Shown: piece by piece, positions 1-9,583 of the stretch
Layout: the number at the start of each line of letters is the position of its first letter
Numbering within the stretch: position 1 is the stretch's first letter
Assembly (NCBI GenBank): GCA_022647565.1
Contig: JALCLA010000001.1
Coordinates: 992,001-1,056,000 of the forward strand
Length of the DNA stretch: 64,000 bases
Origin: Chiayiivirga sp.
GTDB taxonomy: Bacteria > Pseudomonadota > Gammaproteobacteria > Xanthomonadales > Xanthomonadaceae
Reading direction: 5' to 3'
Made by a program: the position numbers and the translations under genes
Notes under the pieces: model-generated
Databases searched by the model: none
What the model was told of the DNA's origin: nothing
The model's input: the letters and a program-made list of their open reading frames with translations, nothing else

Positions 1-67
1 CGATGCGATGCAGCTTGACGATGGGGGTGGAACCGATGGTGTCGAGGATGCTGTCGTGGATGGCCAT
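1..67 (-). CDS. cysK: Cysteine synthase, N-terminal fragment (runs off the left edge)
   Basis: The first 22 codons read MAIHDSILDTIGSTPIVKLH, followed by RI. This is the characteristic start of O-acetylserine sulfhydrylase, where the 'IGxTPxVxL' segment begins the PLP-dependent fold. The family makes cysteine from O-acetylserine and sulfide. The gene starts 29 bp after the cysG stop on the same strand, with a GGAG-like ribosome binding site just upstream, so siroheme synthesis (for sulfite reductase) and cysteine synthesis look co-transcribed. Only the N-terminus is visible, so cysK and cysM cannot be separated with certainty. Confidence 0.8.
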   Translation of the reverse strand, partial: MAIHDSILDTIGSTPIVKLHRI

Positions 68-96
68 GTGATGCTCCGTGCGGGGAGGAAGCGGGT

Positions 97-1617
97 TCAG
101 GCGGCGTCGGCCAGCGCGCCGCGTTCGGGCGCGATGCCGGGTTGGGGCGATCCGTGCCCGCAGATATCGGATTCGAAGCTGCAGGGTCCTGTTGGCGCGG
201 AAGTGAGCGGAGGCGACCCGTACCACTGCAGAGTGTTGGCCAGCGCTGCCACCTCACCCAGGATGAGCAGGGCCGGCGATCGCACGCAATGCGCGCGCGC
301 ACGCTCGGGCAGATCGACCAGGGTGCCGGTGACGACGCGCTGCTCGCGGCGCGTGCCGTTCTCGACCAGCGCGAACGGCGTGGCCGGATTGCGCCCGTGC
401 GCGATCAGTTCACGCCGCAGTTCGTCGAGTCCGGCCACGCCCATGTAGATGGCCAGCGTCTGGCGGTCCGTCGCCAGCGCTGACCAGTCCGGGGAGTTTT
501 TTTCGTCCTTGCCCGGCTGATGGGAGCCGGTCGCGGTGATGAAGCGCACCGACTGTGCATGTTCGCGGTGCGTGAGCGGTACGCCGGCATAGGCGGCGCA
601 GGCCAGAGCAGCCGTGATGCCGGGTACGACTTCATAGGGGATGCCGGCGGCACGCAGCACTTCCAGTTCTTCGCCACCGCGCCCGAAGATGAAGGGATCG
701 CCGCCCTTGAGCCGCACCACGCTGCGGCCGGCACGGGCGTGTTCCAGCATCAGGGCATGGATTCGGGCCTGCGTGGCGTGATGGTCACCGCCCACCTGCT
801 TGCCGACTTCGATGCGCTCGGCATCGCGCCGGGCGAGACGCAGGACCGCGGGCGACACCAGGCGGTCGTGCAGGATCACATCGGCCTCGTTCAGCAGGCG
901 AAGCGCACGCAAGGTGAGCAGGCCCGCATCGCCGGGGCCGGCACCGACCAAGGCGACGCGACCTCGTGGCCTGGCTTCGGCGGCGACCAGTTCGGTGACG
1001 AGGGCGCGGCGTGCGGCGCGCGGGTCGCCGGCTCGCAGTGCGGCTGGTACCGTGCCGGTGAGGATGCGCGAGAAGAAGCCACGCCGCGCCGCGAGATCGG
1101 GCAGGCGGCGCTTGATCCGGCCACGCCATGCGGCCAGCAGTTCGGTCAGGGCACCGAGCGACTCGTCCAGTTCGGTTTCCAGCTTCTCGCGCAGGGCGCG
1201 CGCCAGCATCGGCGCGGCACCGGCGCTGGAGATTGCAATCTGCAAGGCACCGCGGCGCACCACGGCAGGCAGCTGCGCGCTGCTGAGTTCGGCATCGTCC
1301 ACCACGTTGGCGAACAGCCTGCGTTCGGCGGCGGCCGCCGCCACCGCGCGATTCACCGCGACGGCATCGGTGGCGGCCACCACGAACCAGGCCGAATCCA
1401 GCCAGGCCGGCTCGAACTCGCCCACGACGTGCTCGATGCCACCGGCGGCAGCGAGCTGCGCGAGCTGCGATTCAAGTTGCGGCGCGCCCACGCGCACCAC
1501 GGCCCCGGACTCGATCAGGGCTTCCACCTTGCGCCGCGCCACGGCGCCACCGCCCACCACCAGGACAGCGCGGCCTTGCAGATCGGCGTAGAGCGGGAAC
1601 AGCGGCGTCGGGTGCAT
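97..1617 (-). CDS. cysG: Siroheme synthase CysG (trifunctional)
   Basis: This 506-residue protein converts uroporphyrinogen III to siroheme, the cofactor of sulfite and nitrite reductases. The N-terminal half (about 1-210) is the precorrin-2 dehydrogenase/ferrochelatase part, with the Rossmann motif [13 protein letters not shown] near residues 18-30 and the ISSAG serine region near 129-133. From about residue 220 the SUMT methyltransferase part begins with [27 protein letters not shown] follows further on. The start at [10 protein letters not shown] matches family length, although the frame stays open for another 1.3 kb upstream. It precedes cysK and is divergent from cysB, which fits sulfur assimilation. 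The last ~45 residues after the SUMT domain are an unrecognised tail. Confidence 0.95.
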   Translation of the reverse strand: MHPTPLFPLYADLQGRAVLVVGGGAVARRKVEALIESGAVVRVGAPQLESQLAQLAAAGGIEHVVGEFEPAWLDSAWFVVAATDAVAVNRAVAAAAAERRLFANVVDDAELSSAQLPAVVRRGALQIAISSAGAAPMLARALREKLETELDESLGALTELLAAWRGRIKRRLPDLAARRGFFSRILTGTVPAALRAGDPRAARRALVTELVAAEARPRGRVALVGAGPGDAGLLTLRALRLLNEADVILHDRLVSPAVLRLARRDAERIEVGKQVGGDHHATQARIHALMLEHARAGRSVVRLKGGDPFIFGRGGEELEVLRAAGIPYEVVPGITAALACAAYAGVPLTHREHAQSVRFITATGSHQPGKDEKNSPDWSALATDRQTLAIYMGVAGLDELRRELIAHGRNPATPFALVENGTRREQRVVTGTLVDLPERARAHCVRSPALLILGEVAALANTLQWYGSPPLTSAPTGPCSFESDICGHGSPQPGIAPERGALADAA

Positions 1618-1764
1618 GGGAGGCAGGCGGCGGAGGGTGAGGCGATGCTCCCGCGCACGCGATCGGGCCGGAAATGGCACGGTCGACCGTGTACATTCCA
1701 TCTGGTTATCAGGCGGTGCCCGATGCGCGGCGCCAGCGTCATTGCCTTGCCGCACAATTCGACC
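1618..1764. promoter_or_regulatory. Divergent cysG/cysB control region
   Basis: This 147-bp gap separates the divergent cysG and cysB genes. It contains a perfect 14-bp palindrome, CACGGTCGACCGTG (1678-1691), and immediately after it ATTCCATCTGGTTATCAGG (1695-1713). The latter resembles the ATTCC-N-GGTTAT sequences found near sulfur genes controlled by CysB. Control of cysG and autoregulation of cysB from here is an inference; no clean -10/-35 pair was assigned. Confidence 0.45.
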
Positions 1765-2733
1765 ATGACCCTGACCCAGCTCCGCTACTTCGTCGCCATC
1801 GCCGATGCCGGCCTCAACATCACGCTGGCGGCCGAACGCGTGCATGCCACCCAGCCTGGCCTGTCCAAGCAGCTCAAGCAACTCGAGGATGAATTGGGCT
1901 TCCTCCTGTTTTCGCGCAAGGGCCGTTCGCTGGAGACGATCACGCCGGGCGGGGTGCAGATCCTCGAGCATGCGCGGCGCATCCTGGCCGAAGCCGGCAA
2001 CATCCGCAGCTACGCCGCCAACCAGCGCGGCGACGGTGCTGGCCGGCTCGAACTCGTCACCACCCACACCCAGGCGCGGTACGTGTTGCCGAATGCGATC
2101 GCCGCCTTGCGCAAGCAGTATCCGGACGTGAGTTTCCACCTCACGCCTGAAGGCGAGGGTGATGTGCTCGACCGACTGGTGCGGGGCGAAGCCGACTTCG
2201 CCCTGATCAGCACCACCGGCAGCGTGCCGCAGGCCGGGCTTGCGGTGCCGCTGTATCGCTGGCGGCGCGTGGTGCTGGTGCCGGATGGCCACGCGCTGGC
2301 CAGGAGCAAGGCGTCGCCTTCGCTCACCACGCTCGCGGCCTATCCGCTGGTGAGTTACGAGTCGGTGTCGCGTCCGGATTCCTCCCTGCGTCGCGCTTTC
2401 GCCAGCGCCGGGCTGGATCCCGAGTTCGTGCTCACCGCACGCGAAGCCGACCTGATCAAGACCTATGTGCGTGCCGGGCTGGGCGTGGGCCTGCTGGCCG
2501 AGATGGCCATGGGGACGAACGATGCTGACCTGCGCGCGCTGCCGGCGCCGGATGCGGTGCCCGAATGCGTGGCCTGGGCGGTGCTGCCGCGCGAACGCGT
2601 GTTGCGTGACTACGCGCTGGACCTCGTGGTGGCGCTGGCGCCGCAACTGGATCGGCGTGACCTGCGCCGCGCGCTGGAAGGCAACATCGAGCCGCGCTGG
2701 CCCGAGCCGCCGCGCTGGAGCGAGCGCGGCTGA
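1765..2733 (+). CDS. cysB: LysR-family regulator CysB
   Basis: The 322-residue product has the length and sequence of CysB, the LysR-type activator of cysteine biosynthesis that senses N-acetylserine. Residues 1-60 form the winged helix-turn-helix ([20 protein letters not shown], then [20 protein letters not shown]). The effector domain follows and carries [11 protein letters not shown] near residue 100, typical of CysB and Cbl. The start was set at the ATG that opens this helix; the frame is open far upstream but the upstream codons do not resemble the family. It is divergent from cysG, so it probably controls both that gene and itself. Confidence 0.94.
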   Translation: MTLTQLRYFVAIADAGLNITLAAERVHATQPGLSKQLKQLEDELGFLLFSRKGRSLETITPGGVQILEHARRILAEAGNIRSYAANQRGDGAGRLELVTTHTQARYVLPNAIAALRKQYPDVSFHLTPEGEGDVLDRLVRGEADFALISTTGSVPQAGLAVPLYRWRRVVLVPDGHALARSKASPSLTTLAAYPLVSYESVSRPDSSLRRAFASAGLDPEFVLTAREADLIKTYVRAGLGVGLLAEMAMGTNDADLRALPAPDAVPECVAWAVLPRERVLRDYALDLVVALAPQLDRRDLRRALEGNIEPRWPEPPRWSERG

Positions 2734-2799
2734 TCGCCTTTTCCGTTGTTGTGAACCCGGACCTTCGCGTCCGACTCCGATCCGATCGCAGGTCAAGCC

Positions 2800-3144
2800 A
2801 TGTTCAATCCGGTTTTCTTCTGGCGCGGCTGGGGTCCGCTGGCGCTCCCATTCGCAGCCTTGCCCCTGCTGTTGCCGCTGGTGGTGCTGATCCTGCGCCC
2901 GGACTGGACCGATGCCCATCTCGGGCCGCTCGTTGCCTGCGGTTTCGCGCTGGGCGGAGGCGGCATGTTGTGGCTGGATCGACGCCTGCAGCGCGGCAAG
3001 CGCGTGGAGCTCGTCGACATCGATAGCGGCGTGAAGCAGCGGGTGCAGCCGGCGCGCGACAGTCTGTATTTTGTCCCGGTCGCTGGTTGGGGCTGGGTCT
3101 TCCTGATTGCCTCGCTGTTCGTCGCCGCGCTGGTGGTCGGATGA
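2800..3144 (+). CDS. Small inner-membrane protein, unknown function
   Basis: This 114-residue protein has two hydrophobic segments near the N-terminus (about 12-32 and 42-60) and one at the C-terminus (about 92-113), separated by a basic stretch containing [16 protein letters not shown]. That suggests an inner-membrane protein with a short cytoplasmic loop. I do not recognise a family. Its stop overlaps the ATG of the next gene (ATGA), so the two are probably translated together. A related function in one membrane complex is possible but not shown. Confidence 0.65.
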   Translation: MFNPVFFWRGWGPLALPFAALPLLLPLVVLILRPDWTDAHLGPLVACGFALGGGGMLWLDRRLQRGKRVELVDIDSGVKQRVQPARDSLYFVPVAGWGWVFLIASLFVAALVVG

Positions 3145-3710
3145 ACGCGTTGCGTTTCCCGCTGGCTTGCCGCTTCATCCTGCCGCAACAGCGTTGCTGC
3201 AACTGCGGGTCGATCGTGGGGCGGCAGATGCTGGAACTGGAAGCGCCCGTGCCGAGCGCCGGATTGCCCGACCGCGCGCGTCGCTACCTGGTGTTGCCGC
3301 TGCCGGTCTGTGCCTCAGCGGGTTGCGGGCAGAGCCTGAACCGGTCACCGCCGGCCTGGGCTGCCCTGCTCGGGCTCGGGGCCCTGGCGGGGATATTCGC
3401 GTTCCTGTTGTGGATGCGTCTGCATTCCGATCAACCAATCCGCGAGATCGGTGGCATGGGCGCCTTGCTTGGCGCCATCGGCGCGGGCATGGCGCTGGGC
3501 GTCGCCTCGCGCTGGCTGCGCCGTCCGCAGGCCCCGCAAAGCAGTGCATTCGCACCGGTGCGGATCCGTCGCCTGCAGGTGGCCAGGGACGAGGTGGCAA
3601 GACTGGAGTTCGACTTCACCCAGGCCGACTACGCGCGCGATTTCCAGCTTGCGAACGCGGAAGCGATCGGTGCGGGAAAGCTCGTCGCACGCCATGTCAG
3701 CGGGCGCTGA
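3141..3710 (+). CDS. Membrane protein with N-terminal cysteines, unknown function
   Basis: The 189-residue protein starts at the ATG that overlaps the previous stop. The N-terminal part has a CCNCGS cluster near residues 19-24 and two more cysteines in VCASAGCGQ, an arrangement that could bind a metal. Two hydrophobic segments follow (about 72-90 and 104-122), then a soluble C-terminal part rich in charged residues. No family was recognised. It ends 2 bp before the convergent hemE stop. Coupling to the preceding small membrane protein suggests a two-gene unit. Confidence 0.65.
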   Translation: MNALRFPLACRFILPQQRCCNCGSIVGRQMLELEAPVPSAGLPDRARRYLVLPLPVCASAGCGQSLNRSPPAWAALLGLGALAGIFAFLLWMRLHSDQPIREIGGMGALLGAIGAGMALGVASRWLRRPQAPQSSAFAPVRIRRLQVARDEVARLEFDFTQADYARDFQLANAEAIGAGKLVARHVSGR

Positions 3711-3712
3711 AT

Positions 3713-4774
3713 CTACTCGTGATACGGCCAGGACAAGGCATGCACTGCGTCGATCAGGGCTTTCAGGTGTTCGGGATCGACGTCCGGCGAGATGCCGTGG
3801 CCGAGGTTGAAGACATGGCCGCTGCCCTTGCCGAAGCTCTCCAGCGCCGCACCGACTTCGCTGCGGATCGCGTCCGGGTTGGCGTACAGCACGGTGGGGT
3901 CGAGATTGCCCTGCAGCGCGACGCGCTCCCCGGTGCGGCGGCGCGCCTCGCCCAGCGACACGGTCCAGTCGATCCCGACGCCTTCCGTGCCGCTGGCAGC
4001 GAGTTCTTCCAGATAGGGGGCATTGCCCTTGCCGAACAGGATCAGCGGAGTGCGCTCCTTGCCCTGGCCGCGTTCGAGCTCCTGCGCGATGCGGGTGAGA
4101 TAGCGCAGCGAGAACTCGCGATACAGGTGCGGCGGTAGCACGCCACCCCAGGTGTCGAACACCTGCAGCGCCTGGGCGCCGGCGGCGCGCTGCGCGGAAA
4201 GATAGGCGATCACGGCGCGCGTCACGACCTCGAGCAGGCGATGCAGGGCGGCGGGTTCGTTCCAGGCCATGGCCTTGATGCGCGAGAAGTTCTCGCTACC
4301 GCCGCCTTCGATCATGTAGCAGGCCAGCGTCCACGGGCTGCCGGAGAACCCGATCAGCGGCACGCGGCCATTCAGCTCACGCCGGATCAGGCGCACCGCA
4401 TCCATCACATAGCGCAGTTCGCCTTCCATGTCCGGCACCGAAAGCTGCTCGATTTGCGCCAGGCTGCGGATCGGACGCTCGAACTTCGGGCCTTCGCCGT
4501 CAGCGAAGTACAGGCCGAGGCCCATCGCATCGGGCACGGTGAGGATGTCGGAAAACAGGATCGCGGCGTCGAGCTCGAACCGCGCCAGCGGCTGCAGCGT
4601 GACCTCGCAGGCCAGTTCCGGGGTCTTGGCCAGGGCGAGGAAGCTGCCCGCCCGGGCGCGCGTGGCGCGGTACTCGGGCAGGTAGCGTCCGGCCTGGCGC
4701 ATGATCCAGACCGGGGTGCAGTCGACGGGTTCGCGCCGCAAGGCGCGCAGGAAGCGATCGTTGGTCAGGTTCAT
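3713..4774 (-). CDS. hemE: Uroporphyrinogen decarboxylase HemE
   Basis: The 353-residue enzyme removes four carboxyl groups from uroporphyrinogen III to give coproporphyrinogen III in heme synthesis. Clear family signatures are [12 protein letters not shown] near the N-terminus, the substrate-binding [14 protein letters not shown] segment, [19 protein letters not shown], and FNLGHGI near the C-terminus. The start is the ATG giving [12 protein letters not shown], which matches family length; an upstream in-frame extension has no similarity. It is the last gene of a minus-strand run aroK-aroB-WGR-hemE. Confidence 0.96.
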   Translation of the reverse strand: MNLTNDRFLRALRREPVDCTPVWIMRQAGRYLPEYRATRARAGSFLALAKTPELACEVTLQPLARFELDAAILFSDILTVPDAMGLGLYFADGEGPKFERPIRSLAQIEQLSVPDMEGELRYVMDAVRLIRRELNGRVPLIGFSGSPWTLACYMIEGGGSENFSRIKAMAWNEPAALHRLLEVVTRAVIAYLSAQRAAGAQALQVFDTWGGVLPPHLYREFSLRYLTRIAQELERGQGKERTPLILFGKGNAPYLEELAASGTEGVGIDWTVSLGEARRRTGERVALQGNLDPTVLYANPDAIRSEVGAALESFGKGSGHVFNLGHGISPDVDPEHLKALIDAVHALSWPYHE

Positions 4775-4835
4775 TCGGTCATGCTGCTCGGAGAGGGCGG
4801 ATCGCGGGATGCGCCGCGGGCCGCGTGAAAGGGTC

Positions 4836-5090
4836 TTATCGCGGCGCGTCCGCGCCTTGCGCAAACATGATCTGGAAGCCGCGCTTGATCTGCGAATCGC
4901 GCACCTTCTCGAACGCCGCCACGGCTTGCGCCTGTTCCAGGTAGACCTCGCGCTTGAGCTGGGCCTTGCCGCCGATCTGCCCCGATTCGCGCGTCAGGGT
5001 CCAGCCACCGAGCAGGTCCTGTTGCAGCAGCAGCTGGAAATAGCGGGGCGCTTCGCCGCTGGCGGGCTTCTGCTGGAGGAAGATGCGCAT
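4836..5090 (-). CDS. WGR-domain protein
   Basis: The 84-residue product looks like a stand-alone WGR domain: MRIFLQQ at the start, [20 protein letters not shown] in the middle and [13 protein letters not shown] at the end. WGR domains occur in PARP-like enzymes and in short bacterial proteins, and are thought to contact nucleic acid. The exact WGR tripeptide is not conserved here (W-T-L-T-R instead), as in many short members. It lies 53 bp downstream of aroB and 61 bp upstream of hemE on the same strand, so it is probably co-transcribed. Its cellular role is unknown. Confidence 0.75.
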   Translation of the reverse strand: MRIFLQQKPASGEAPRYFQLLLQQDLLGGWTLTRESGQIGGKAQLKREVYLEQAQAVAAFEKVRDSQIKRGFQIMFAQGADAPR

Positions 5091-5143
5091 CGCGCCATTG
5101 TAGCGGGATGCGCTTGCGCACCGTCAGGCCGGCGGTACCGCCG

Positions 5144-6220
5144 CTAGTTCGACAGGATGCGCAGGATGTCGGCGTCGGCCACGCCCGGCACGACCTCGGC
5201 ATGGCCGATGCCGCGCCACAGGATCAGGCGCAACTTGCCCGAAACCGATTTCTTGTCGAGCCGCATCAGTTCCAGCAGTTCGGCCGGGTCGGTCGCCGTG
5301 TTGGGAAACAAGGGCAGGCCGAGGTGGGCCAGCAGGCGCGCGAGGCGTTCGGCGTCCTCGGGCGGGGCCAGGCCAAGCGCGGACGACAGCCGCGCCGCCA
5401 TTCCCATGCCGATCGCCACCGCTTCCCCATGCAGCAGCGCGCCATAGCCGCACGCGGTTTCCAGGGCATGGCCGAAGGTGTGGCCGAAATTGAGCAGGGC
5501 GCGCTCGCCGGTCTCGTGTTCGTCGCGCGCCACGATCGCGGCCTTGTGCCGGCAGCTGCGTTCCACCGCCTCGACCACGACACCCTCGTCGCGCGCCAGC
5601 AGCGCCACCGCATGTTGTTCCAGCCAGACGAAGAACCCGGGGTCGCAGATCGCGCCGTACTTCACCACCTCGGCCAGTCCGGCGCGCAGTTCGCGCGGTG
5701 GCAGTGTCGCCAGGGTGGCGATGTCGGCGATCACCGCGGTCGGCTGGTGGAAGGCACCTACCAGATTCTTGCCCTGCGGCAGGTCGACCGCGGTCTTGCC
5801 GCCGACCGAGGAATCCACCATCGCGAGCAGGGTGGTGGGCAACTGGATGAAGGCCACGCCCCGCATCCAGCAGGCCGCCGCGAAGCCCGACAGGTCGCCG
5901 ACCACGCCGCCACCCAGCGCCACGACGGTGGCATCGCGGTTGGCGCGCAGTTCCGCCAGCGCCGTGATCGCGTCGCCGAATCGGGCCAGGGTTTTCTCGG
6001 CCTCGCCCGGCGGCAGGACCAGGGTCCGGAGGCGCTTGCCGGACAGCGCCGCTTCCACCCGCGCCAGGTACAGCGGCGCGACGTGCGCGTCGGTGACAAC
6101 CAGTACATCGCGGCCACGCACCTGCGATGCCCAGTCACCCTGATCGAGCAGGTCGGCACCGATCCGGATCGGATAGCGTCGTGCGCCGAGTTCGACCTGG
6201 ACCTCGCGCACCGTACTCAT
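5144..6220 (-). CDS. aroB: 3-Dehydroquinate synthase AroB
   Basis: The 358-residue enzyme performs the second step of the shikimate pathway, cyclising DAHP to 3-dehydroquinate with NAD and a divalent metal. Visible signatures are [14 protein letters not shown] (nucleotide site), [14 protein letters not shown], the metal-binding glutamate/histidine segments and [12 protein letters not shown]. Length is normal. Its ATG overlaps the aroK stop by 4 bp, a common aroK-aroB coupling. Confidence 0.97.
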   Translation of the reverse strand: MSTVREVQVELGARRYPIRIGADLLDQGDWASQVRGRDVLVVTDAHVAPLYLARVEAALSGKRLRTLVLPPGEAEKTLARFGDAITALAELRANRDATVVALGGGVVGDLSGFAAACWMRGVAFIQLPTTLLAMVDSSVGGKTAVDLPQGKNLVGAFHQPTAVIADIATLATLPPRELRAGLAEVVKYGAICDPGFFVWLEQHAVALLARDEGVVVEAVERSCRHKAAIVARDEHETGERALLNFGHTFGHALETACGYGALLHGEAVAIGMGMAARLSSALGLAPPEDAERLARLLAHLGLPLFPNTATDPAELLELMRLDKKSVSGKLRLILWRGIGHAEVVPGVADADILRILSN

Positions 6221-6765
6221 GCGGCGTGCCCGGCGTCGGTACGCCGCCAGTGCGGCGGCAGCTGTGCCAGCAGCAGGTCGGCCGCCGTGGCGACGCTGGC
6301 GTGATCGGACTCGTACACCAGGTCCGCGATTTCCTCGTACAGCGGCGCGCGCTGCGCCGCCAGCGCGAGCAGGCGTTCGCGCCGGTCCGGCGCGCGCAGC
6401 AATGGACGGCTACGGTCGCGCTGCAGTCGCTCCAGTTGGCGCTCGATGCCGGTGCGCAGGTAGACGATGAAACCGGATTCGGCCAGCACGCGGCGGTTGG
6501 CGGGGTCGAGCACGGCACCGCCGCCGGTCGCGATGACCTGGTCCTGGCCACGGCACAACTCGGCAAGCAACTGGCGCTCCCGCTCGCGGAAACCGGCCTC
6601 GCCCTCCATTTCGAAAATGACGTTGACGCTGACGCCGGTGGTGGCTTCGAGCGCCACATCGACATCGACGAAGCGCAAGCCGAGGCGTCCGGCGAGGCGC
6701 CGCCCGATGGACGTCTTGCCCGCGCCCATCGGGCCGATCAAGATCAGATTGGCAGCCGGATTCAT
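6217..6765 (-). CDS. aroK: Shikimate kinase AroK
   Basis: The 182-residue kinase phosphorylates shikimate with ATP. The P-loop [17 protein letters not shown] is at residues 8-24, the shikimate-binding FVDVDVALE follows at 32-40, and [14 protein letters not shown] carries the glycine-rich shikimate site near residue 80. [16 protein letters not shown] provides the lid arginines. It is the first gene of the aroK-aroB-WGR-hemE run and is divergent from exosortase H. Confidence 0.96.
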   Translation of the reverse strand: MNPAANLILIGPMGAGKTSIGRRLAGRLGLRFVDVDVALEATTGVSVNVIFEMEGEAGFRERERQLLAELCRGQDQVIATGGGAVLDPANRRVLAESGFIVYLRTGIERQLERLQRDRSRPLLRAPDRRERLLALAAQRAPLYEEIADLVYESDHASVATAADLLLAQLPPHWRRTDAGHAA

Positions 6766-6844
6766 GCGGCGATGCTAACAGCCCGGTGCGAGGCTGCTAG
6801 CATTGGCGTTCCGCGACCTTCGTCGCGTGCGGGTGTCGCAAGGG

Positions 6845-7363
6845 ATGCTGCGTTTTTTCGTCTTGTTCATGCTGCTGCTGCTGGGCTTGTTCAGCCTGCG
6901 CATCACCAATGTCGTGCGTGACGCGGTCACCCTGCCGTTCACCGGCGTGCTGGCCGATACCAGTGCCTTCCTCATCACCCTGTTCGACAAGGACGTGGTG
7001 ACGCACGGGGTGGTGATCCAGAGCCTCAGCAACAATTTCGCGGTGGCGATCGCGCCGGGTTGCGACGGGATCGAGGCGGTCATCATCCTGATCTCGGCGA
7101 TCGTGGCCTTCCCTTCGCCCTGGAAGCACAAGCTGGCGGGCATAGGCATCGGCTTCTTCGCGATCCAGTCGCTGAACCTGGTGCGGATCATCAGTCTCTT
7201 CTACCTCGGCCAGTACAGCCGGGTCTGGTTCGACTGGTTCCACCTCTATCTGTGGCAAGCCCTGATCGTGCTCGATGCGCTGGCGGTCTGGCTGATCTGG
7301 CTGCGCTACCTGCCGCGCCCGGCGCGGCGCGAGCCCCCGGCCGAGGCCCCGCTCCCTGCCTGA
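6845..7363 (+). CDS. xrtH: Exosortase H (IPTLxxWG-CTERM processing)
   Basis: This integral membrane protein of about 172 residues has the exosortase signature. The predicted nucleophile Cys73 sits in IAPGCDGIEA, the conserved arginine in SLNLVRIIS, and a histidine in WFHLYLWQ. Exosortases cleave proteins carrying a short C-terminal motif, a transmembrane helix and a basic tail. The compact size and motifs fit the XrtH subfamily, which pairs with IPTLxxWG-CTERM proteins. One candidate substrate lies at 47867-48412 in this window. The start is uncertain: a TTG at 6803 and GTGs at 6827/6833 are in frame. Confidence 0.88.
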   Translation: MLRFFVLFMLLLLGLFSLRITNVVRDAVTLPFTGVLADTSAFLITLFDKDVVTHGVVIQSLSNNFAVAIAPGCDGIEAVIILISAIVAFPSPWKHKLAGIGIGFFAIQSLNLVRIISLFYLGQYSRVWFDWFHLYLWQALIVLDALAVWLIWLRYLPRPARREPPAEAPLPA

Positions 7364-7491
7364 CGACGGGGCGGGATCGGCGGGAAGGCGCGCCGGGGCT
7401 GGCTGCGCGGTCGGCCTGTCCGGGCCGGTTTTGCTATATTCGCCCCGACGCGCATTGCGTCACAAAAAATGACAGTGTCCGGGAGAGGGTC

Positions 7492-7701
7492 ATGACCACG
7501 ACCGTTGCAAAGGTGATCGAGGTATCCAGTTCCTCGACCAAGGGCATCGAGGACGCGGTCCAGGGCGGTCTCAAGAAGGTCGCCAAGTCGGTGAAGAACG
7601 TGCGCGGTGCCTGGATCAACGACATCAAGGTGATCACGGCGCCGGACGGCAAGATTACCGAGTGGCGGGTCAACATGCGGGTCAACTTCATTGTTGACTG
7701 A
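7492..7701 (+). CDS. Dodecin-family flavin-binding protein
   Basis: The 69-residue protein matches dodecin: MTTTVAKVIEVSSSSTKGIE, a helix with VQGGLKKVAKSVKN, then GAWINDIKVI and a C-terminal beta strand ending in RVNMRVNFIVD. Dodecins assemble as hollow dodecamers that store or buffer flavins. The tryptophan in GAWI is the residue that stacks against flavin in the family. A strong ribosome binding site (GGGAGAGGG) precedes the ATG and a TATATT sequence lies at 7435-7440, so it is probably a single-gene transcript. Confidence 0.93.
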   Translation: MTTTVAKVIEVSSSSTKGIEDAVQGGLKKVAKSVKNVRGAWINDIKVITAPDGKITEWRVNMRVNFIVD

Positions 7702-7752
7702 GCGATCGAACCGCGCGGACCCGCGGCACAACGCAACGAAAGGAAGGGACGC

Positions 7753-8448
7753 ATGACAGTTCGGCAGAATCTGATCGGCTTGCTTGAAGACGATCCGGAC
7801 CAGGCTGCGCTGTTCCGTCTTTGGCTCGAATCCCACGGCTATGCCACCCGGCTCTATCCGCAGGCCGGCGAGTTCCGGCGCAAGCTGGGGGCCGAATCGG
7901 TCGACCTGCTGCTGCTGGACTGGAACCTGCCGGACGAGAGCGGGATCGAGGTGCTGCGCGCCCTGCGCGCCAGCGGCGTGCGGCTGCCGGTGATCTTCCT
8001 GACCGCGCGCAACGAGGAAGAGGACATCGTCGCCGGCCTGCGCGCCGGTGCCGATGATTACCTGACCAAGCCGCCCAAGCAGGGCGAGTTGCTGGCGCGG
8101 GTCGGGGCCTTGCTGCGCCGGGTCGGGTTCCAGGGTGAACAGGCTGAGGACGAGGATGCGCAGCCCTATCGCATCGAGGTGCCGAAGCGCCGCGTCAGCC
8201 TGAACGGGCGCGAGATCCTGCTGACCGAACGCGAATTCGACCTGGCCCTGTTCCTGTTCCGGCGGCGTGGTCGCGTGGTGAGTCGCGATGCCCTGCTCGA
8301 AGGGGTGTGGAACATCCGTGGCGACGTCGCCACGCGCACCGTCGACACCCACGTCAGCCGCCTGCGCAAGAAGCTTGAATTGGGTGGCGAGAACGGCTGG
8401 CGCCTGAACGCCGTCTATCAACACGGTTATCGCCTGGAGCAGGCCTGA
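7753..8448 (+). CDS. OmpR-family response regulator, orphan
   Basis: The 231-residue protein has an N-terminal receiver domain (acidic pocket LLEDD, phospho-acceptor Asp56 in LLLLDWNLPDE, Lys in DDYLTKPP) and a C-terminal winged-helix domain (TEREFDLALFLFRRRGRVVS, then RTVDTHVSRLRKKL). It binds DNA as a phosphorylation-controlled regulator. No histidine kinase is adjacent. Instead a small GTPase follows 3 bp after the stop, so the pair is probably co-translated. The partner kinase and target genes are unknown. Confidence 0.93.
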   Translation: MTVRQNLIGLLEDDPDQAALFRLWLESHGYATRLYPQAGEFRRKLGAESVDLLLLDWNLPDESGIEVLRALRASGVRLPVIFLTARNEEEDIVAGLRAGADDYLTKPPKQGELLARVGALLRRVGFQGEQAEDEDAQPYRIEVPKRRVSLNGREILLTEREFDLALFLFRRRGRVVSRDALLEGVWNIRGDVATRTVDTHVSRLRKKLELGGENGWRLNAVYQHGYRLEQA

Positions 8449-8451
8449 GTC

Positions 8452-8943
8452 GTGGCGTCGACGCCGACCGTCGAGGCGGACGCCGTCCCGAGCAAGGTCT
8501 GCTTGCTGGGCGCGCCGAACGTGGGCAAGACCAGCCTCGCCCTGCGCCTGGCGCGAGGGTGCTTTCCGCCGGCGGTGCAGACACCCGGGATCACGGTGCT
8601 CGACGCGCTGGTCGCGGATGGCTCGCCGGTGTCGATCTGGGACGTGGCCGGCAGCTGCGCCATCGACAGCCTCAACCAGGCCTTCCTCAGCCGGGTCGAT
8701 GTGTTGCTGGCGGTGGCCTCGCCCGATGTGGCCGATAGCGTCGCCACGGCGCGCGCCCTCGTCGCCCAGGCGCAGCGCCTGCATCCGCATTGCCGGGCGG
8801 CGATGGTGCTGAACAAGTCTGATCTGGGCGCCTCCGAGCTGCCCGTGGCAAACGGCGGCTTGCCGGTGTTTGCGGTCTCGGCGCGTGACGGCCGCGGCGT
8901 GCGGGAAGCCTTGTCGGCGACGCTGGCGCGGTCGGCGACGTGA
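8452..8943 (+). CDS. Small Ras-like GTPase
   Basis: The 163-residue protein has the G-motifs of a small GTP-binding protein: G1 GAPNVGKTSLA (20-30), G3 WDVAG near residue 64, G4 NKSD near 123 and G5 SA near 142. G2 could be the threonine of QTPGITV. No lipidation signal or extra domain is visible. It begins with GTG 3 bp after an OmpR-type response regulator and its TGA overlaps the pdxH start. The link to the response regulator suggests a regulatory role, but the family is diverse and no effector is evident. Confidence 0.8.
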   Translation: MASTPTVEADAVPSKVCLLGAPNVGKTSLALRLARGCFPPAVQTPGITVLDALVADGSPVSIWDVAGSCAIDSLNQAFLSRVDVLLAVASPDVADSVATARALVAQAQRLHPHCRAAMVLNKSDLGASELPVANGGLPVFAVSARDGRGVREALSATLARSAT

Positions 8944-9536
8944 TGATGGATTACTACGCCGAGGCCCTGGTCGCCTTTCGCGAATTGCTCGACGAGGCCC
9001 GCGCCAGCGGCGATCCGGACCCGACCGCGATGACCCTGGCCAGCGTCGACCCCGACGGACGGCCGTCGGCGCGCATCGTGCTGCTCAAGGCGCACGATGA
9101 ACGCGGCTTCGTGTTCTACACCAACACCCTCAGCCGCAAGGGGCGGGAAGTGCTGGCGCATCCCGCCGCGGCCCTGCTGTTCCACTGGAAGACCCTGCGC
9201 AACCAGGTGCAGGTGCGGATCGAAGGGCCGGTCGAACGCGTGAGCGAGACCGATGCCGATGCCTATTTCGCCTCGCGCCCGCGCGGCAGCCAGATCGGTG
9301 CCTGGGCCTCGCAGCAGTCCGAGACCCTGAGCGGGCGGGACGAGTTCGAGCGCAGCATCGAGAAATTTGAGCGCCAGTTCGCGCAGGGACCCGTGCCGCG
9401 TCCGCCGCACTGGTCAGGTTTCCGCATCGTGCCCGAGCGCATGGAATTCTGGTATGGCGCGGATTTCCGCCTGCACGAGCGTTACTGCTACGAGCGGATC
9501 GACGGCGATTGGCGCAAGCGCATGCTCTATCCCTGA
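8943..9536 (+). CDS. pdxH: Pyridoxamine 5'-phosphate oxidase PdxH
   Basis: The enzyme (about 197 residues) oxidises pyridoxine or pyridoxamine phosphate to PLP using FMN. Family motifs include DPDGRPSARIVLLK, FVFYTNTLSRKG, FHWKTLRNQVQVRIEG, SRPRGSQIGAWAS and the C-terminal WRKRMLYP. The start overlaps the GTPase stop; a GTG three bases upstream and a second ATG three bases downstream are also possible. Confidence 0.97.
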   Translation: MMDYYAEALVAFRELLDEARASGDPDPTAMTLASVDPDGRPSARIVLLKAHDERGFVFYTNTLSRKGREVLAHPAAALLFHWKTLRNQVQVRIEGPVERVSETDADAYFASRPRGSQIGAWASQQSETLSGRDEFERSIEKFERQFAQGPVPRPPHWSGFRIVPERMEFWYGADFRLHERYCYERIDGDWRKRMLYP

Positions 9537-9583
9537 GGACGGCGCGGGACTAGCATGGCGGCCTCGGGATCGGGAGGTGCCGG

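Noticed and set aside
1618..2919. Upstream extension of the cysG frame
   Set aside because: The frame stays open by GC bias, but family similarity starts only at [10 protein letters not shown] and the extension overlaps cysB.
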